Shown: piece after piece, positions 1 to 6,860 of the stretch
Numbering within the stretch: position 1 is the stretch's first letter
Layout of the letters: every line of letters starts with the position of its first letter
DNA from: CF-161 sp035259145
GTDB taxonomy: Bacteria > Chloroflexota > Dormibacteria > Dormibacterales > Dormibacteraceae
Assembly (NCBI GenBank): GCA_035259145.1
Contig: DATFWQ010000268.1
Location: 1 to 11,115 of the forward strand
Reading direction: 5' to 3'
DNA length: 11,115 bases
Program-made: the position numbers and the translations under genes
The notes under the pieces: generated by a model
Databases searched by the model: none
What the model was told of the DNA's origin: nothing
What the model saw: the letters and a program-made list of their open reading frames with translations, nothing else

Positions 1-1
1 C

Positions 2-1753
2 CTTGACGGCCCTCAGCTCGCTGGTTGGCGGCCGAAGGTCTCAAGCCAGCGGAAGTTTCCCATCCGGTGCGAGCCGGACATCCCCGTGGTCCTGCCTGAC
101 GGAACCACATTGCGTGGCGACCTGTACCGGCCCGATGTCGCTGGCCGCTACCCCGCGCTGGTAGCTTGGTCGACTTACCCGAAGGAGCTCCAGCAGACTG
201 GACTTCCGCTTCCGCTGAACGAGGCCGGCGTCTCGGGATACTTAGCCCAGCACGGCTACGCCCACCTGATCGTCAGCGCGCGCGGAACCGGCCGTTCTGG
301 GGGTGACCACCAGCCCCAGCTCGCCCTGCAGGAGCAAAAAGATGTGGCCGACGCGATCGAGTGGGTCGCGACGCAAGAATGGTGCGACGGAAGCGTGGGG
401 ATGGTCGGGATGTCCTACTTTGCGATCATCCAGTATCTCGCCGCGGCCCGGCGGCCACCGCATCTGAAAGCCATCTTCCCCTTCGTTGGCCTCTCAGACT
501 TCTACCGCCATTTCGTGTACAACTACGGCGCGCCGTCTGCATCGTTCTTCGCCAACTACTACAGCCTGCTCGGCTCGACGCGTGGCCTGCGAGTCGGCCC
601 CAATGTGCGCCACCTTATCGGCCACCTGCTCGACCACAGGCCAGTGCAGCGGGCCACCCTCGCAATCCTTCAGCGCGCTCGTGAACGACGGGCAACCGGA
701 CGGTTCCATCCCGAGGCGGGCTGGATCCGCGACTATGTGTCCCAGTTCTTCGACGAGACACTCGACGGCAGGTTTTACGCCGGGAGATCACCCTGGCCTG
801 TGCTGGAAAAGATCGAGGTCCCTGCCCTTCTCGGCACACACTGGGGAAACCTCCTGCACTCATTCGGGACCTTCGAGGCCTGGCACCGCATTCCCGGAGA
901 CGCCAAGAGGCTCTTCATCGGCCCGCCGTACGCGTCCTGGCCGTGGGCGAGCTACCAGGAGGAGGCGGTTGCCTGGTACGACCACCACCTGAAGGGTCGG
1001 GACAACGGCGTCGCCGACCTCCCTCGCGTCCGCTACTGGCTCATCGGTGCGGACCGGTGGGAGACGGCTGACGACTGGCCTGTCCCCACCGCGCGGAAGA
1101 GGCGCCTCTTCCTTCGGTCGAGCGGCACCGACCCCGGCGCGACCCACTTCCTCGAGGACGCGGCCGACCCGGACTCGACGCCCCTGTCATTCCTCGCGAT
1201 ACCGCGCGACATGCCGTGTCCGCCGGACATCGAGCGGTACGAGGTGCAGGTCCTGCGCTACGAGTCCGCGCCCTTTGCAGACGACACTGAGGTGGTCGGC
1301 CCTGTCGTGCTTCAGCTCGAGATGAGCTCGACGGCGATGGACACCCATGTGATCGCGAGACTGGTAGACTCCGACCCTCATCAACGGAGCACAACGCTCG
1401 CGATCGGCTGGATCCGCGCTGCCACGCGGCGCCACGACCTGAAGAGGTCGACAGCGACAGAGATCGTTCACGATAAGACGAAGGTCGAGGTATTGCGCCC
1501 AGCGGAGCGCGTCCAGCTCCGATTCAGTCTCGTACCCGTCGCAAACCTTTTCCGCGCCGGCCACCGTCTGGTCATCGAGCTGGCGAGTCGCCCGGATCTG
1601 ATCGCTCCTGGCCCGCACGAGACAGCGTTCGTGTTCGGGGCTGATGCACGTCTTCCCTTCGGCGCAGTACCGTTCGGCGCGCCGGCCTACCCGGCGCGCA
1701 ACACGATATTTCACAGCGCGGAGTCGTGGTTTGAGGTCTCGGTGCGAAGCTAG
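2..1753 (+). CDS. CocE/NonD family (X-Pro dipeptidyl-peptidase S15-like) hydrolase, 5' end outside window
   Basis: This is an alpha/beta hydrolase of the CocE/NonD (peptidase S15) family, which hydrolyses esters or amides; the substrate cannot be predicted. The frame is open back to base 2 and contains no ATG, GTG or TTG before the GTG at 86. That GTG lies inside the conserved first strand (DIPVVLPDGTTLRGDLYRP), so the true start is probably left of the window. Visible parts are the WSTYP segment, SARGTGRSGG, the nucleophile elbow GMVGMSYF (Ser codon 413-415), a helical cap, and a C-terminal jelly-roll (PepX_C-like) from about base 1090. The usual WYDHHLKG segment ends the hydrolase domain. 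Two triad positions look unusual: Asn (codon 848-850) stands where many members have Asp, in HWGNLLHSFGTFEAW, and GPPYASWP replaces the common GPW-x-H. At least 583 residues are encoded, normal for the family. The family call is firm; activity is uncertain. Confidence 0.88.
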   Translation, partial: LDGPQLAGWRPKVSSQRKFPIRCEPDIPVVLPDGTTLRGDLYRPDVAGRYPALVAWSTYPKELQQTGLPLPLNEAGVSGYLAQHGYAHLIVSARGTGRSGGDHQPQLALQEQKDVADAIEWVATQEWCDGSVGMVGMSYFAIIQYLAAARRPPHLKAIFPFVGLSDFYRHFVYNYGAPSASFFANYYSLLGSTRGLRVGPNVRHLIGHLLDHRPVQRATLAILQRARERRATGRFHPEAGWIRDYVSQFFDETLDGRFYAGRSPWPVLEKIEVPALLGTHWGNLLHSFGTFEAWHRIPGDAKRLFIGPPYASWPWASYQEEAVAWYDHHLKGRDNGVADLPRVRYWLIGADRWETADDWPVPTARKRRLFLRSSGTDPGATHFLEDAADPDSTPLSFLAIPRDMPCPPDIERYEVQVLRYESAPFADDTEVVGPVVLQLEMSSTAMDTHVIARLVDSDPHQRSTTLAIGWIRAATRRHDLKRSTATEIVHDKTKVEVLRPAERVQLRFSLVPVANLFRAGHRLVIELASRPDLIAPGPHETAFVFGADARLPFGAVPFGAPAYPARNTIFHSAESWFEVSVRS

Positions 1754-1928
1754 TGTGCACGCGCGCCGCAAAAGTCTCCATTCAGCCCCTCCAGGCCGGT
1801 ATCAGGATCGAGGGGAGGCGCGCACGGATGTCGCGGGCTGAGTATCACTCCCGCTGGAGCAGTCATTCGGAAATGCGTCCGGCGGGCGATGGCGCCGCTG
1901 AACTCGCGAGGAATATAGTACGCACCAC

Positions 1929-2006
1929 ATGACGCCGCTCTTCTCCTCTTTGGGCGAGGGCCTGCTGTTCTGGGTCACCGTCGTTGGCGTTTACGGGCTG
2001 TCATAG
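1929..2006 (+). pseudogene. Out-of-frame N-terminal piece of the ICMT-like methyltransferase gene
   Basis: An ATG at 1929 opens a 25-codon frame ending at TAG 2004-2006. It encodes MTPLFSSLGEGLLFW followed by VTVVGVYGLS, a hydrophobic segment like the first membrane helix of ICMT-type methyltransferases. The frame of the main gene (2030-2506) is open across the junction and reads AFGPTRLRLDERKLQRKR, which would follow GLS naturally. One extra base near 2004 would join the two frames, giving a 193-codon gene, a usual length for such proteins. A GCGAGGA stretch at about 1906-1912 may be a distant ribosome binding site. The simplest reading is a one-base deletion, real or a sequencing error. Confidence 0.55.
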
Positions 2007-2029
2007 CCTTCGGTCCCACCAGGCTACGG

Positions 2030-2506
2030 TTGGACGAGAGGAAACTGCAGAGGAAGAGACGCAGGGAGTTTTCCCCATTCCTTTTAATTGTGGCGCTGAC
2101 CGCAGCCATATTCATCGGCTACACACGCATTGGCGCACTTCCCCACTGGCTGTTCTACCCAGGTCTGATGCTGTTCATCCTGGGGTATGCCTTCACAGGC
2201 TATTCGATTCGTCTTCTAGGACGCTACTACTCGACTTACGTTGAGGTTTTGCCCGACCACACGGTGGTTGAGCGTGGTCCCTATCGGCTTATCCGGCATC
2301 CGAATTACCTGGGTCAGCTGGTTGGAGCCATTGGCCTTGGTCTGGCTCTTCAGTCGTGGGTCGCGTGGCTGGTCCTTGTCGGTGCTGCGGTTGGCTATTT
2401 CGCCTACCGAATACGAAACGAGGAAGCGTTCCTGGTTGCTGAGATGGGCACCAACTATGCCGATTACATGACGAGAACAAAACGCCTGGTTCCCTTCGTC
2501 TTTTAG
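2030..2506 (+). CDS. Isoprenylcysteine carboxyl methyltransferase (ICMT)-like integral membrane protein
   Basis: This protein belongs to the ICMT/phospholipid methyltransferase-like membrane family, which transfers methyl groups from S-adenosylmethionine to small or lipid-linked acceptors; bacterial members mostly have unknown substrates. The diagnostic motif GPYRLIRHPNYLG is at residues 83-95 and the second conserved block NEEAFLVAEMGTNYADYMTRT at 130-150. Hydrophobic helices lie at about 16-30, 41-60 and 96-126, with a basic KLQRKRRR segment first. The start given is a TTG inside a longer open frame and has no convincing ribosome binding site, so it is a fallback. The natural start is probably ATG 1929 in another frame, with a one-base lesion near 2004. 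The C-terminal catalytic half is intact. The family call is strong; function as the truncated form is doubtful because the first helix would be missing. Confidence 0.8.
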   Translation: MDERKLQRKRRREFSPFLLIVALTAAIFIGYTRIGALPHWLFYPGLMLFILGYAFTGYSIRLLGRYYSTYVEVLPDHTVVERGPYRLIRHPNYLGQLVGAIGLGLALQSWVAWLVLVGAAVGYFAYRIRNEEAFLVAEMGTNYADYMTRTKRLVPFVF

Positions 2507-2870
2507 CCCAGGCTGCGGCGCCGAGTAATTAGACGGCGGCGCGAATGATGTCCGTCTCGGAGATGGACGCACCCGCCAGACCGTCGCGGCCTTTTTACTC
2601 ACGAAGCCACCGGAGGCGCACGCCCTAACCCGACTCGAGGCGATGCTGCTCATCGAGACCGGGATCGATCGGCGGCCGAATAGAGCCCCTAACGGCCTGG
2701 CCGCCCCCCGCATCATCGGGGCGGACGACGCCGTCCGGGCCGCCTCGATCCCGACAGAAGGTGGCGAGCATCCGGAGCCCCGTGCGCCGCCTGCGTCGAT
2801 CCTGCCAGGCGCCGTTCGACGCGTTAGTAGAACCCCAGTGGAAGCTGGAACTCCAGGAGCAGAGGAGACC
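2507..2870 (+). other. 364-base stretch without a recognised gene
   Basis: The frame of the following reductase is open from 2529 through this stretch and contains an ATG at 2643. Its translation (for example AAFLLTKPPEAHALTRLEAM, then proline- and arginine-rich sequence) matches no family I recognise. The good Shine-Dalgarno at 2861-2866 puts the real start at 2871. I see no terminator, promoter or repeat that I would defend. It may be a decayed gene fragment or plain GC-rich spacer. Confidence 0.4.
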
Positions 2871-3491
2871 ATGAGCAGGGTTTTGATACAGATGTCGATG
2901 TCACTCGATGGCTACGTTGCGGAGCCGAACGACAGCGTGTTGCGGCTGCACGAATGGATGTTCGCGGGCCCCGGACGCCCCCCAGGTGAGGAACTCCCCA
3001 AGCCTGACCAGCAGATATTCGACGAACTGCGAAGCGTGACTGGCGCCATGATCTGCGGCCGACGCCTGTATGACATTACGCACGGGTGGAACGGCTCCCA
3101 CCCATTCGGTGCCATCCCCACTTTCGTAGTGACTCGCAGCGTTCCCGACGCGGTCCCGACCGGCATAAGCCGCTTCACCTTTGTCACGGAAGGGATCGTG
3201 AGTGCGGTGGGGCAGGCGAAGGACGCGGCAGGCGGCAAAGATGTGTACGTCATCGGCGGCGCCTCCATCGACCAGCAGCTTCTCGACGCCGACCTGGCAG
3301 ATGAGTTGCGGATCGACCTTGTCCCCGTTCTCCTCGGCAACGGCATCCGGCTGTTCGGCCAGCTGCGGCGGTCACCCGTCGACCTCGAGCAGGTCAAGGT
3401 CACGCCGTCCGGGTGGGTGACTCACCTCCAGTACCGAGTCCTGCGGGGAACATCGGGAGGCACAGCCAGGAGGGGACAACAGACCGGGTGA
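2871..3491 (+). CDS. Dihydrofolate reductase-like (RibD C-terminal domain) family protein
   Basis: A 206-residue single-domain protein of the RibD_C/DHFR-like superfamily, NAD(P)H-dependent reductases of pteridine- or pyrimidine-like substrates. Members in this context are usually uncharacterised and should not be read as the housekeeping DHFR. Landmarks are the N-terminal strand with SLDGYVA (residues 11-17), the nucleotide-binding GRRLYD (63-68), FVVTRSVP (85-92), the glycine-rich VIGGASI (127-133) and IDLVPVLLGNGIRLF (148-162). The ATG at 2871 is chosen because AGAGGAG ends four bases before it and the conserved domain starts at residue 3. An upstream in-frame ATG at 2643 would add 76 residues of low-complexity sequence. 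The last 15 residues (Gly-, Thr- and Arg-rich) run past the domain. It has its own spacing on both sides and no obvious operon partner. Confidence 0.87.
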   Translation: MSRVLIQMSMSLDGYVAEPNDSVLRLHEWMFAGPGRPPGEELPKPDQQIFDELRSVTGAMICGRRLYDITHGWNGSHPFGAIPTFVVTRSVPDAVPTGISRFTFVTEGIVSAVGQAKDAAGGKDVYVIGGASIDQQLLDADLADELRIDLVPVLLGNGIRLFGQLRRSPVDLEQVKVTPSGWVTHLQYRVLRGTSGGTARRGQQTG

Positions 3492-3680
3492 ATCGGTTCG
3501 CCTCTGTGCGCACCGGGTTGAAGCTTCGGCGACCAGGTCGCTGACGCGGTGCGTTATCGGGTAGATGAACCAGCCAACCACGCTGACGGTAGTGTCACCA
3601 GGGTTCAGTTCATCGAGTGCTCCACGTCCCGCAGAGGGCTGTCTGGGTGGTCAATCGCTGGGCTAGTTGGCTCCTTCTTG

Positions 3681-3706
3681 CTTGTCGGCGGCTTACCGAC
3701 AGGAGG
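3681..3706 (+). promoter_or_regulatory. Leader hairpin touching the Shine-Dalgarno of the lipoprotein hydrolase
   Basis: CTTGTCGG (3681-3688) can pair with CCGACAGG (3696-3703) around the loop CGGCTTA, giving eight pairs including one G-U. The last three bases of the right arm (3701-3703) are the AGG that begins the AGGAGG ribosome binding site (3701-3706), six bases before the ATG at 3713. The pairing is seen directly; an effect on translation is an inference. Confidence 0.4.
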
Positions 3707-3712
3707 ACCGAG

Positions 3713-5260
3713 ATGACCGCATACCCGGGTGCCGCGCGTGACAGGCCCGTTCCGCCGGATCAACTGGCGCGAAGACGGCGCAGGATAACCACGTTGGCCG
3801 TCGTGTTCATGCTGGCTGCGAGCGCCTGCAGCGAAGGCGGAGGGAGTACATCGTCAAAGCCAGGTTCCCGGCCGTTCTCGTCGCCGTCATCAGTCGGCTG
3901 GACCGGTTGTGGCCCGGCCTTCCAGTGCGGTGCGGTGACGGTGCCGCTCGACTATTCGAATCCGACAGGCGACACGATAAAGATCGCGATCATCCGCAAG
4001 CCGGCGACCGACCCGGCAGCCCGCATCGGATCCGTACTCTTCAATCCCGGCGGACCAGGTGGCTCCGGGGTCGACTTCCTCCAGGCGAGTGCCTCAGGGA
4101 TGGCAGATCTCAACAGGCGTTTTGACCTCGTCGGCTTCGACCCGCGCGGCGTCGGTCGGAGCGCACCGGTGCGATGTCTGAGTGGGGCCCAGATGGACAG
4201 GTTCACCGCACTCGACACCGTGCTCGACGACGCGCAGGAGAAACAAGCTTATGTGCAGGCTGCCAAGACCTTCGCAGATGGGTGCCGGCAAAAGAGCGGC
4301 AAGATGCTTCCGTTCGTCGATACGGCCAGCACCGCCAGAGATATGGACGTCATCCGCGCCGCACTTGGAGACGCGAAGCTGACATACCTGGGCTTCTCTT
4401 ACGGGACGTTCCTCGGTCAAACTTACGCGCACCTCTTTCCGACTCATGTTCGTGCCCTTGCTCTTGACGCAGTGGTGGACCCGGCCGTGGGCCTCATCGC
4501 ACCCGACGGAGCGCTGCAATTTATCGCCGCGCTCGAAATGAATCTGCAGGCGTTCCTCGCCTACTGCCGCGCATACGGGAGCTGTCAGTCCGGAACCTCA
4601 GGAGACCCAGGCGCCAAGCTGTCGGACCTCATGCAGCGACTCGACACCAAGCCGATGCCGGTCGGAGACAGGATGCTGACAAGAGCTCTCGCGATGACCG
4701 GCGTGCTCAGTTCGCTCTATGACCCACACTCATGGTCGACGCTCGATTCAGCCCTGAGCGCCGCCGAACGGGGCGATGGCCAATTACTCCTGAGATTGGC
4801 TGACCTCCGCAACGGACGTCAGGCTGATGGGTCGTACAAGAACTTTCTCGAGGCCGCGGCAGCGATCAGCTGTCTGGACCAACCCCTACCCTCCGACATT
4901 GCGTCCTATGGCCAGCTCGGTCCCGAACTGGCGAACGCTTCACCTTTCTTTGGCCCTTCGTTCCAATACGCTTACCTTGCTTGCTCATACTGGCCGGTCA
5001 GCCGGAAGGGCACGGTCGGGCCGATCTCTGCGGACGGCGCCCCTCCGATTCTTCTTGTCGGCGCCACGGGGGACCTCTCTCCCTACGCATGGGCTCAAGC
5101 GGTGAACAGGCAGCTGGCGGGGTCGGTGCTGCTCACGCGAAAGGGTTATGGACACGTCTCCTATAACAAGAGCGAGTGTGTCAAGCAGGCGGTCGACGCC
5201 TATCTGATCGATCTCACACTGCCGGCGCCAGGCACGGTCTGCGAATCTGACCTGCCATGA
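3713..5260 (+). CDS. Secreted lipoprotein alpha/beta hydrolase, Hip1/CaeA-like (tripeptidyl aminopeptidase family)
   Basis: A 515-residue exported serine hydrolase resembling mycobacterial Hip1/CaeA and Streptomyces tripeptidyl aminopeptidases, which act at or outside the cell envelope on peptides or esters. The start at 3713 follows AGGAGG (3701-3706). A five-arginine n-region (residues 20-24) leads into a hydrophobic core and an AASAC lipobox with Cys39 as likely lipid anchor; a low-complexity Gly/Ser/Pro linker follows. Then come CGPAFQCGAVTVPLDYSNP, the oxyanion-hole stretch NPGGPGGSG (111-119) and RFDLVGFDPRGVGRS. The nucleophile is Ser229 in GFSYGT; Asp454 (GATGDLSP) and His481 (GYGHVSYN) complete the triad. 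From memory the Hip1 triad is Ser228, Asp463 and His490, so the Asp-His spacing is identical. The C-terminal Cys in KSECV fits the disulfide pattern of this family. An upstream in-frame start at 3617 would bury the signal sequence. The gene appears monocistronic; family call firm, substrate unknown. Confidence 0.9.
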   Translation: MTAYPGAARDRPVPPDQLARRRRRITTLAVVFMLAASACSEGGGSTSSKPGSRPFSSPSSVGWTGCGPAFQCGAVTVPLDYSNPTGDTIKIAIIRKPATDPAARIGSVLFNPGGPGGSGVDFLQASASGMADLNRRFDLVGFDPRGVGRSAPVRCLSGAQMDRFTALDTVLDDAQEKQAYVQAAKTFADGCRQKSGKMLPFVDTASTARDMDVIRAALGDAKLTYLGFSYGTFLGQTYAHLFPTHVRALALDAVVDPAVGLIAPDGALQFIAALEMNLQAFLAYCRAYGSCQSGTSGDPGAKLSDLMQRLDTKPMPVGDRMLTRALAMTGVLSSLYDPHSWSTLDSALSAAERGDGQLLLRLADLRNGRQADGSYKNFLEAAAAISCLDQPLPSDIASYGQLGPELANASPFFGPSFQYAYLACSYWPVSRKGTVGPISADGAPPILLVGATGDLSPYAWAQAVNRQLAGSVLLTRKGYGHVSYNKSECVKQAVDAYLIDLTLPAPGTVCESDLP

Positions 5261-5352
5261 GCTCTCCTTTCGTGGCGCGGACAGGCGTGCTCCGTACGTA
5301 CTCGTGTGGGTCGCGAATGTCGAGCGCCGCTGGCCGGTCCGGTTAGGCCTCT

Positions 5353-5383
5353 GCGGTTCCGACTCCTGCCGGGTGGGGACCGC
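5353..5383. terminator. Possible hairpin between convergent genes
   Basis: GCGGTTCC (5353-5360) faces GGGACCGC (5376-5383), eight pairs with one G-U and a 15-base loop. It sits between the hydrolase ending at 5260 and the TetR gene ending at 5405 on the opposite strand, where a shared terminator would be expected. There is no U-run and the loop is large, so this is weak. Confidence 0.3.
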
Positions 5384-5404
5384 TCGCTCCGCTGCCTCGG
5401 CCGC

Positions 5405-6031
5405 CTACCTGTTGAGCTGCGAGGTCAGCAACGTCCGCACGACCTGCCGCGCATACTCGTCGACATCGGTATCGAGGCCCGGCGGCGCCTCCGGTGCCGC
5501 GGGACCCGCGAGCAAGGTGGCGAAGGCGCGGTGCTGGCAGGACCCGAGGAGCGCGGCGGCGAGGAACGCGGGCTGAGCCTGCGGTCCAAGGCGCCCGACC
5601 TCCTGCTCCGCCTGCAGGTAACGGACGAGCGCGGCATGCCCCTGACTCAGACCGCCGGCCCGGCCCGTCCGCTGTAGCCACGCCAGCACATCGCGGTCGG
5701 CGAGGACCGACCCGGTCATCGGCAGCAGATCACCGTAAAAGCGGATTGCGCTAGCAGCGAACTGGGCGAGGTTGTTCTCGAGCGTGGCCTCGCCAACCGC
5801 TGCGAAGAGGTCCTGCATGGCCGACCGGATCCCACTGGCGACGAGGCCGAACGCTGCGCCGAACAGCGCGGTCTTGCTGTCGAAGTGGTTGTAGAGGCTG
5901 CCCTCAGAGACCCCGGCCTCGCGGGCAATCTCCTTCGTGGTCGTGTTGGTGACGCCCCGCTCGCCCATGACCCGCACGGCGGCCGTGACGATCCGCTCTC
6001 GCATCGCCTGGGCCTTCGACTCGTTTGGCAT
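5405..6031 (-). CDS. TetR/AcrR family transcriptional regulator
   Basis: A 208-residue one-component repressor. The N-terminal DNA-binding domain runs from about residue 11 to 60: RERIVTAAVRVMGERGV, then the helix-turn-helix TTKEIAREAGVSEGSLYNHF (about 31-50) and the typical DSKTALFGAAF. The rest is a helical ligand-binding and dimerisation domain without a recognisable ligand signature. I start at ATG 6031, which has GAGGTGG about 12 bases upstream. The longer option, GTG 6076, would place 15 codons inside the operator. The gene diverges from the 6126 gene, and the palindromes between them are the natural binding site, so it probably represses both itself and the rightward cluster. Its neighbours, a drug-exporter remnant and an oxidoreductase, suggest sensing of a toxic or xenobiotic small molecule; that is inference. 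Confidence 0.93.
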   Translation of the reverse strand: MPNESKAQAMRERIVTAAVRVMGERGVTNTTTKEIAREAGVSEGSLYNHFDSKTALFGAAFGLVASGIRSAMQDLFAAVGEATLENNLAQFAASAIRFYGDLLPMTGSVLADRDVLAWLQRTGRAGGLSQGHAALVRYLQAEQEVGRLGPQAQPAFLAAALLGSCQHRAFATLLAGPAAPEAPPGLDTDVDEYARQVVRTLLTSQLNR

Positions 6032-6053
6032 TTGACGCAGTTCCCACCTCGGG

Positions 6054-6101
6054 TTGACATTTGAGTGGGTGCTCACTCATTATTGGGTGAGTACTCACTC
6101 A
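6054..6101 (+). promoter_or_regulatory. Divergent promoter region with two TetR-type palindromic operators
   Basis: A -35 box TTGACA (6054-6059) and a -10-like CATTAT (6078-6083) are 18 bases apart and read toward the 6126 gene. Operator 1, TGAGTGGGTGCTCACTCA (6062-6079), fills the spacer. Operator 2, TGGGTGAGTACTCACTCA (6084-6101), lies just downstream of the -10 and contains the perfect 12-bp palindrome GTGAGTACTCAC (6087-6098). The two centres are 22 bp apart, about two helical turns. A leftward -10-like AATAAT (6084-6079 on the minus strand) overlaps the rightward -10. Both half-sites share TGAGTG/CACTCA. Binding of the adjacent TetR would block both directions. Confidence 0.8.
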
Positions 6102-6125
6102 GAGGATACACAGAGGACCGAGGAT

Positions 6126-6860
6126 ATGGAGCTGGCAATCGTGAACCCGAGCCCCAAGTGGCCTTCCGCGACGCTCCGCGAGCCCCTTCCATATGGCTAC
6201 ATCCACGTCGCGGCCGTGGTCGAGCCCCCGCGGCAACCGGGGCCCCCGTTCCCGGGCCGCAGCGAGCGCAAGACGGCGCTCCTGGCCCGGCTGAAGGCAC
6301 TGGCCGCGGCGCTGGAGCGCCTGGAGCTCGTCGTTCGGGCCACCGTCTACCGCGCGGTGCTCGTGCCGCCGATCGGCGACCAGGCGCCCCACCCGGCCCG
6401 CTTCGACGTCGCGGTGCTCATCGAGACGGGGTCACCGAATGAGATCGGTGAGGTGCAGACGGCCGAGCCCTACCGCCAGCTCGTCGAGGCCCTCCACGCG
6501 GCCGCCGGCGACGTGCACGTCATGGCGGCGCGGAACGCGCGCTTGATCGCCGACGTCGACAAGTCCCGGCCGGGGATCTTCCTCTTCAACCACTTCACGG
6601 CCGATGACCCGCAGGTGGCGCTGGAGCTGTGGGACCGGCTGGCCGGCTGGTACGCCGTAGAGACCGGGCTGGACAACTCGACGCTCCTTCAGCCCATTGG
6701 TGATGCGGACTACGTGTTCGTAAACCACGCGCGGTGGGACCGGAGCCTGCCGCGCCTCCTGCTGGAGCAATTTGGCAAGCGGAGCTTCTGGACCTACGTC
6801 CGTGCAAATCTGCGGGCCAACCGTACCGTAGCCATGCCAGTGCTGTACCGGCTCGCCTGA
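6126..6860 (+). CDS. Conserved-looking hypothetical protein, possible two-repeat alpha/beta fold
   Basis: I do not recognise a named family for this 244-residue protein. There is no signal peptide, membrane helix or obvious catalytic motif. It seems built of two similar halves: VRATVYRAVLVPPI followed by ARFDVAVLIET (71-101) and a helix, then IFLFNHFTADD (151-161), helix VALELWDRLAGWYAVETG and DADYVFVNHARWD (193-205). That strand-helix-strand pattern would fit a dimeric alpha-beta-barrel (EthD/antibiotic-monooxygenase-like) fold, but this is a guess. The C-terminus (SFWTYVRANLRANRTVAMPV) is positively charged and looks conserved. ATG 6126 is chosen because AGAGGA (6112-6117) precedes it and because the earlier in-frame ATG in TTGACATTTG lies inside the promoter. 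It is the first gene of the TetR-controlled cluster, and its stop overlaps the start of the MFS remnant (TGATG). Confidence 0.85.
   Translation: MELAIVNPSPKWPSATLREPLPYGYIHVAAVVEPPRQPGPPFPGRSERKTALLARLKALAAALERLELVVRATVYRAVLVPPIGDQAPHPARFDVAVLIETGSPNEIGEVQTAEPYRQLVEALHAAAGDVHVMAARNARLIADVDKSRPGIFLFNHFTADDPQVALELWDRLAGWYAVETGLDNSTLLQPIGDADYVFVNHARWDRSLPRLLLEQFGKRSFWTYVRANLRANRTVAMPVLYRLA

Noticed and set aside
86..88. GTG as the start of the CocE-type hydrolase
   Set aside because: The frame is open to the left edge and the conserved DIP strand precedes this codon, so the start is probably outside the window.
1754..1928. GC-rich complementary segments GCGCGCC (about 1760) and GGCGCGC (about 1817)
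   Set aside because: Separated by about 50 bases with interrupted pairing; too weak to call a terminator.
2216..2872. Long minus-strand open frame of 218 codons
   Set aside because: Lies antisense to the ICMT-like gene and the spacer, has a low-complexity translation and no family match.
3617..3712. Upstream start for the lipoprotein hydrolase
   Set aside because: It would add 32 residues ahead of the signal sequence and has no ribosome binding site, whereas AGGAGG fits ATG 3713.
6032..6076. Longer TetR protein starting at GTG 6076
   Set aside because: The start would sit inside operator 1, and the extra residues are not typical of the family. ATG 6031 has GAGGTGG upstream.
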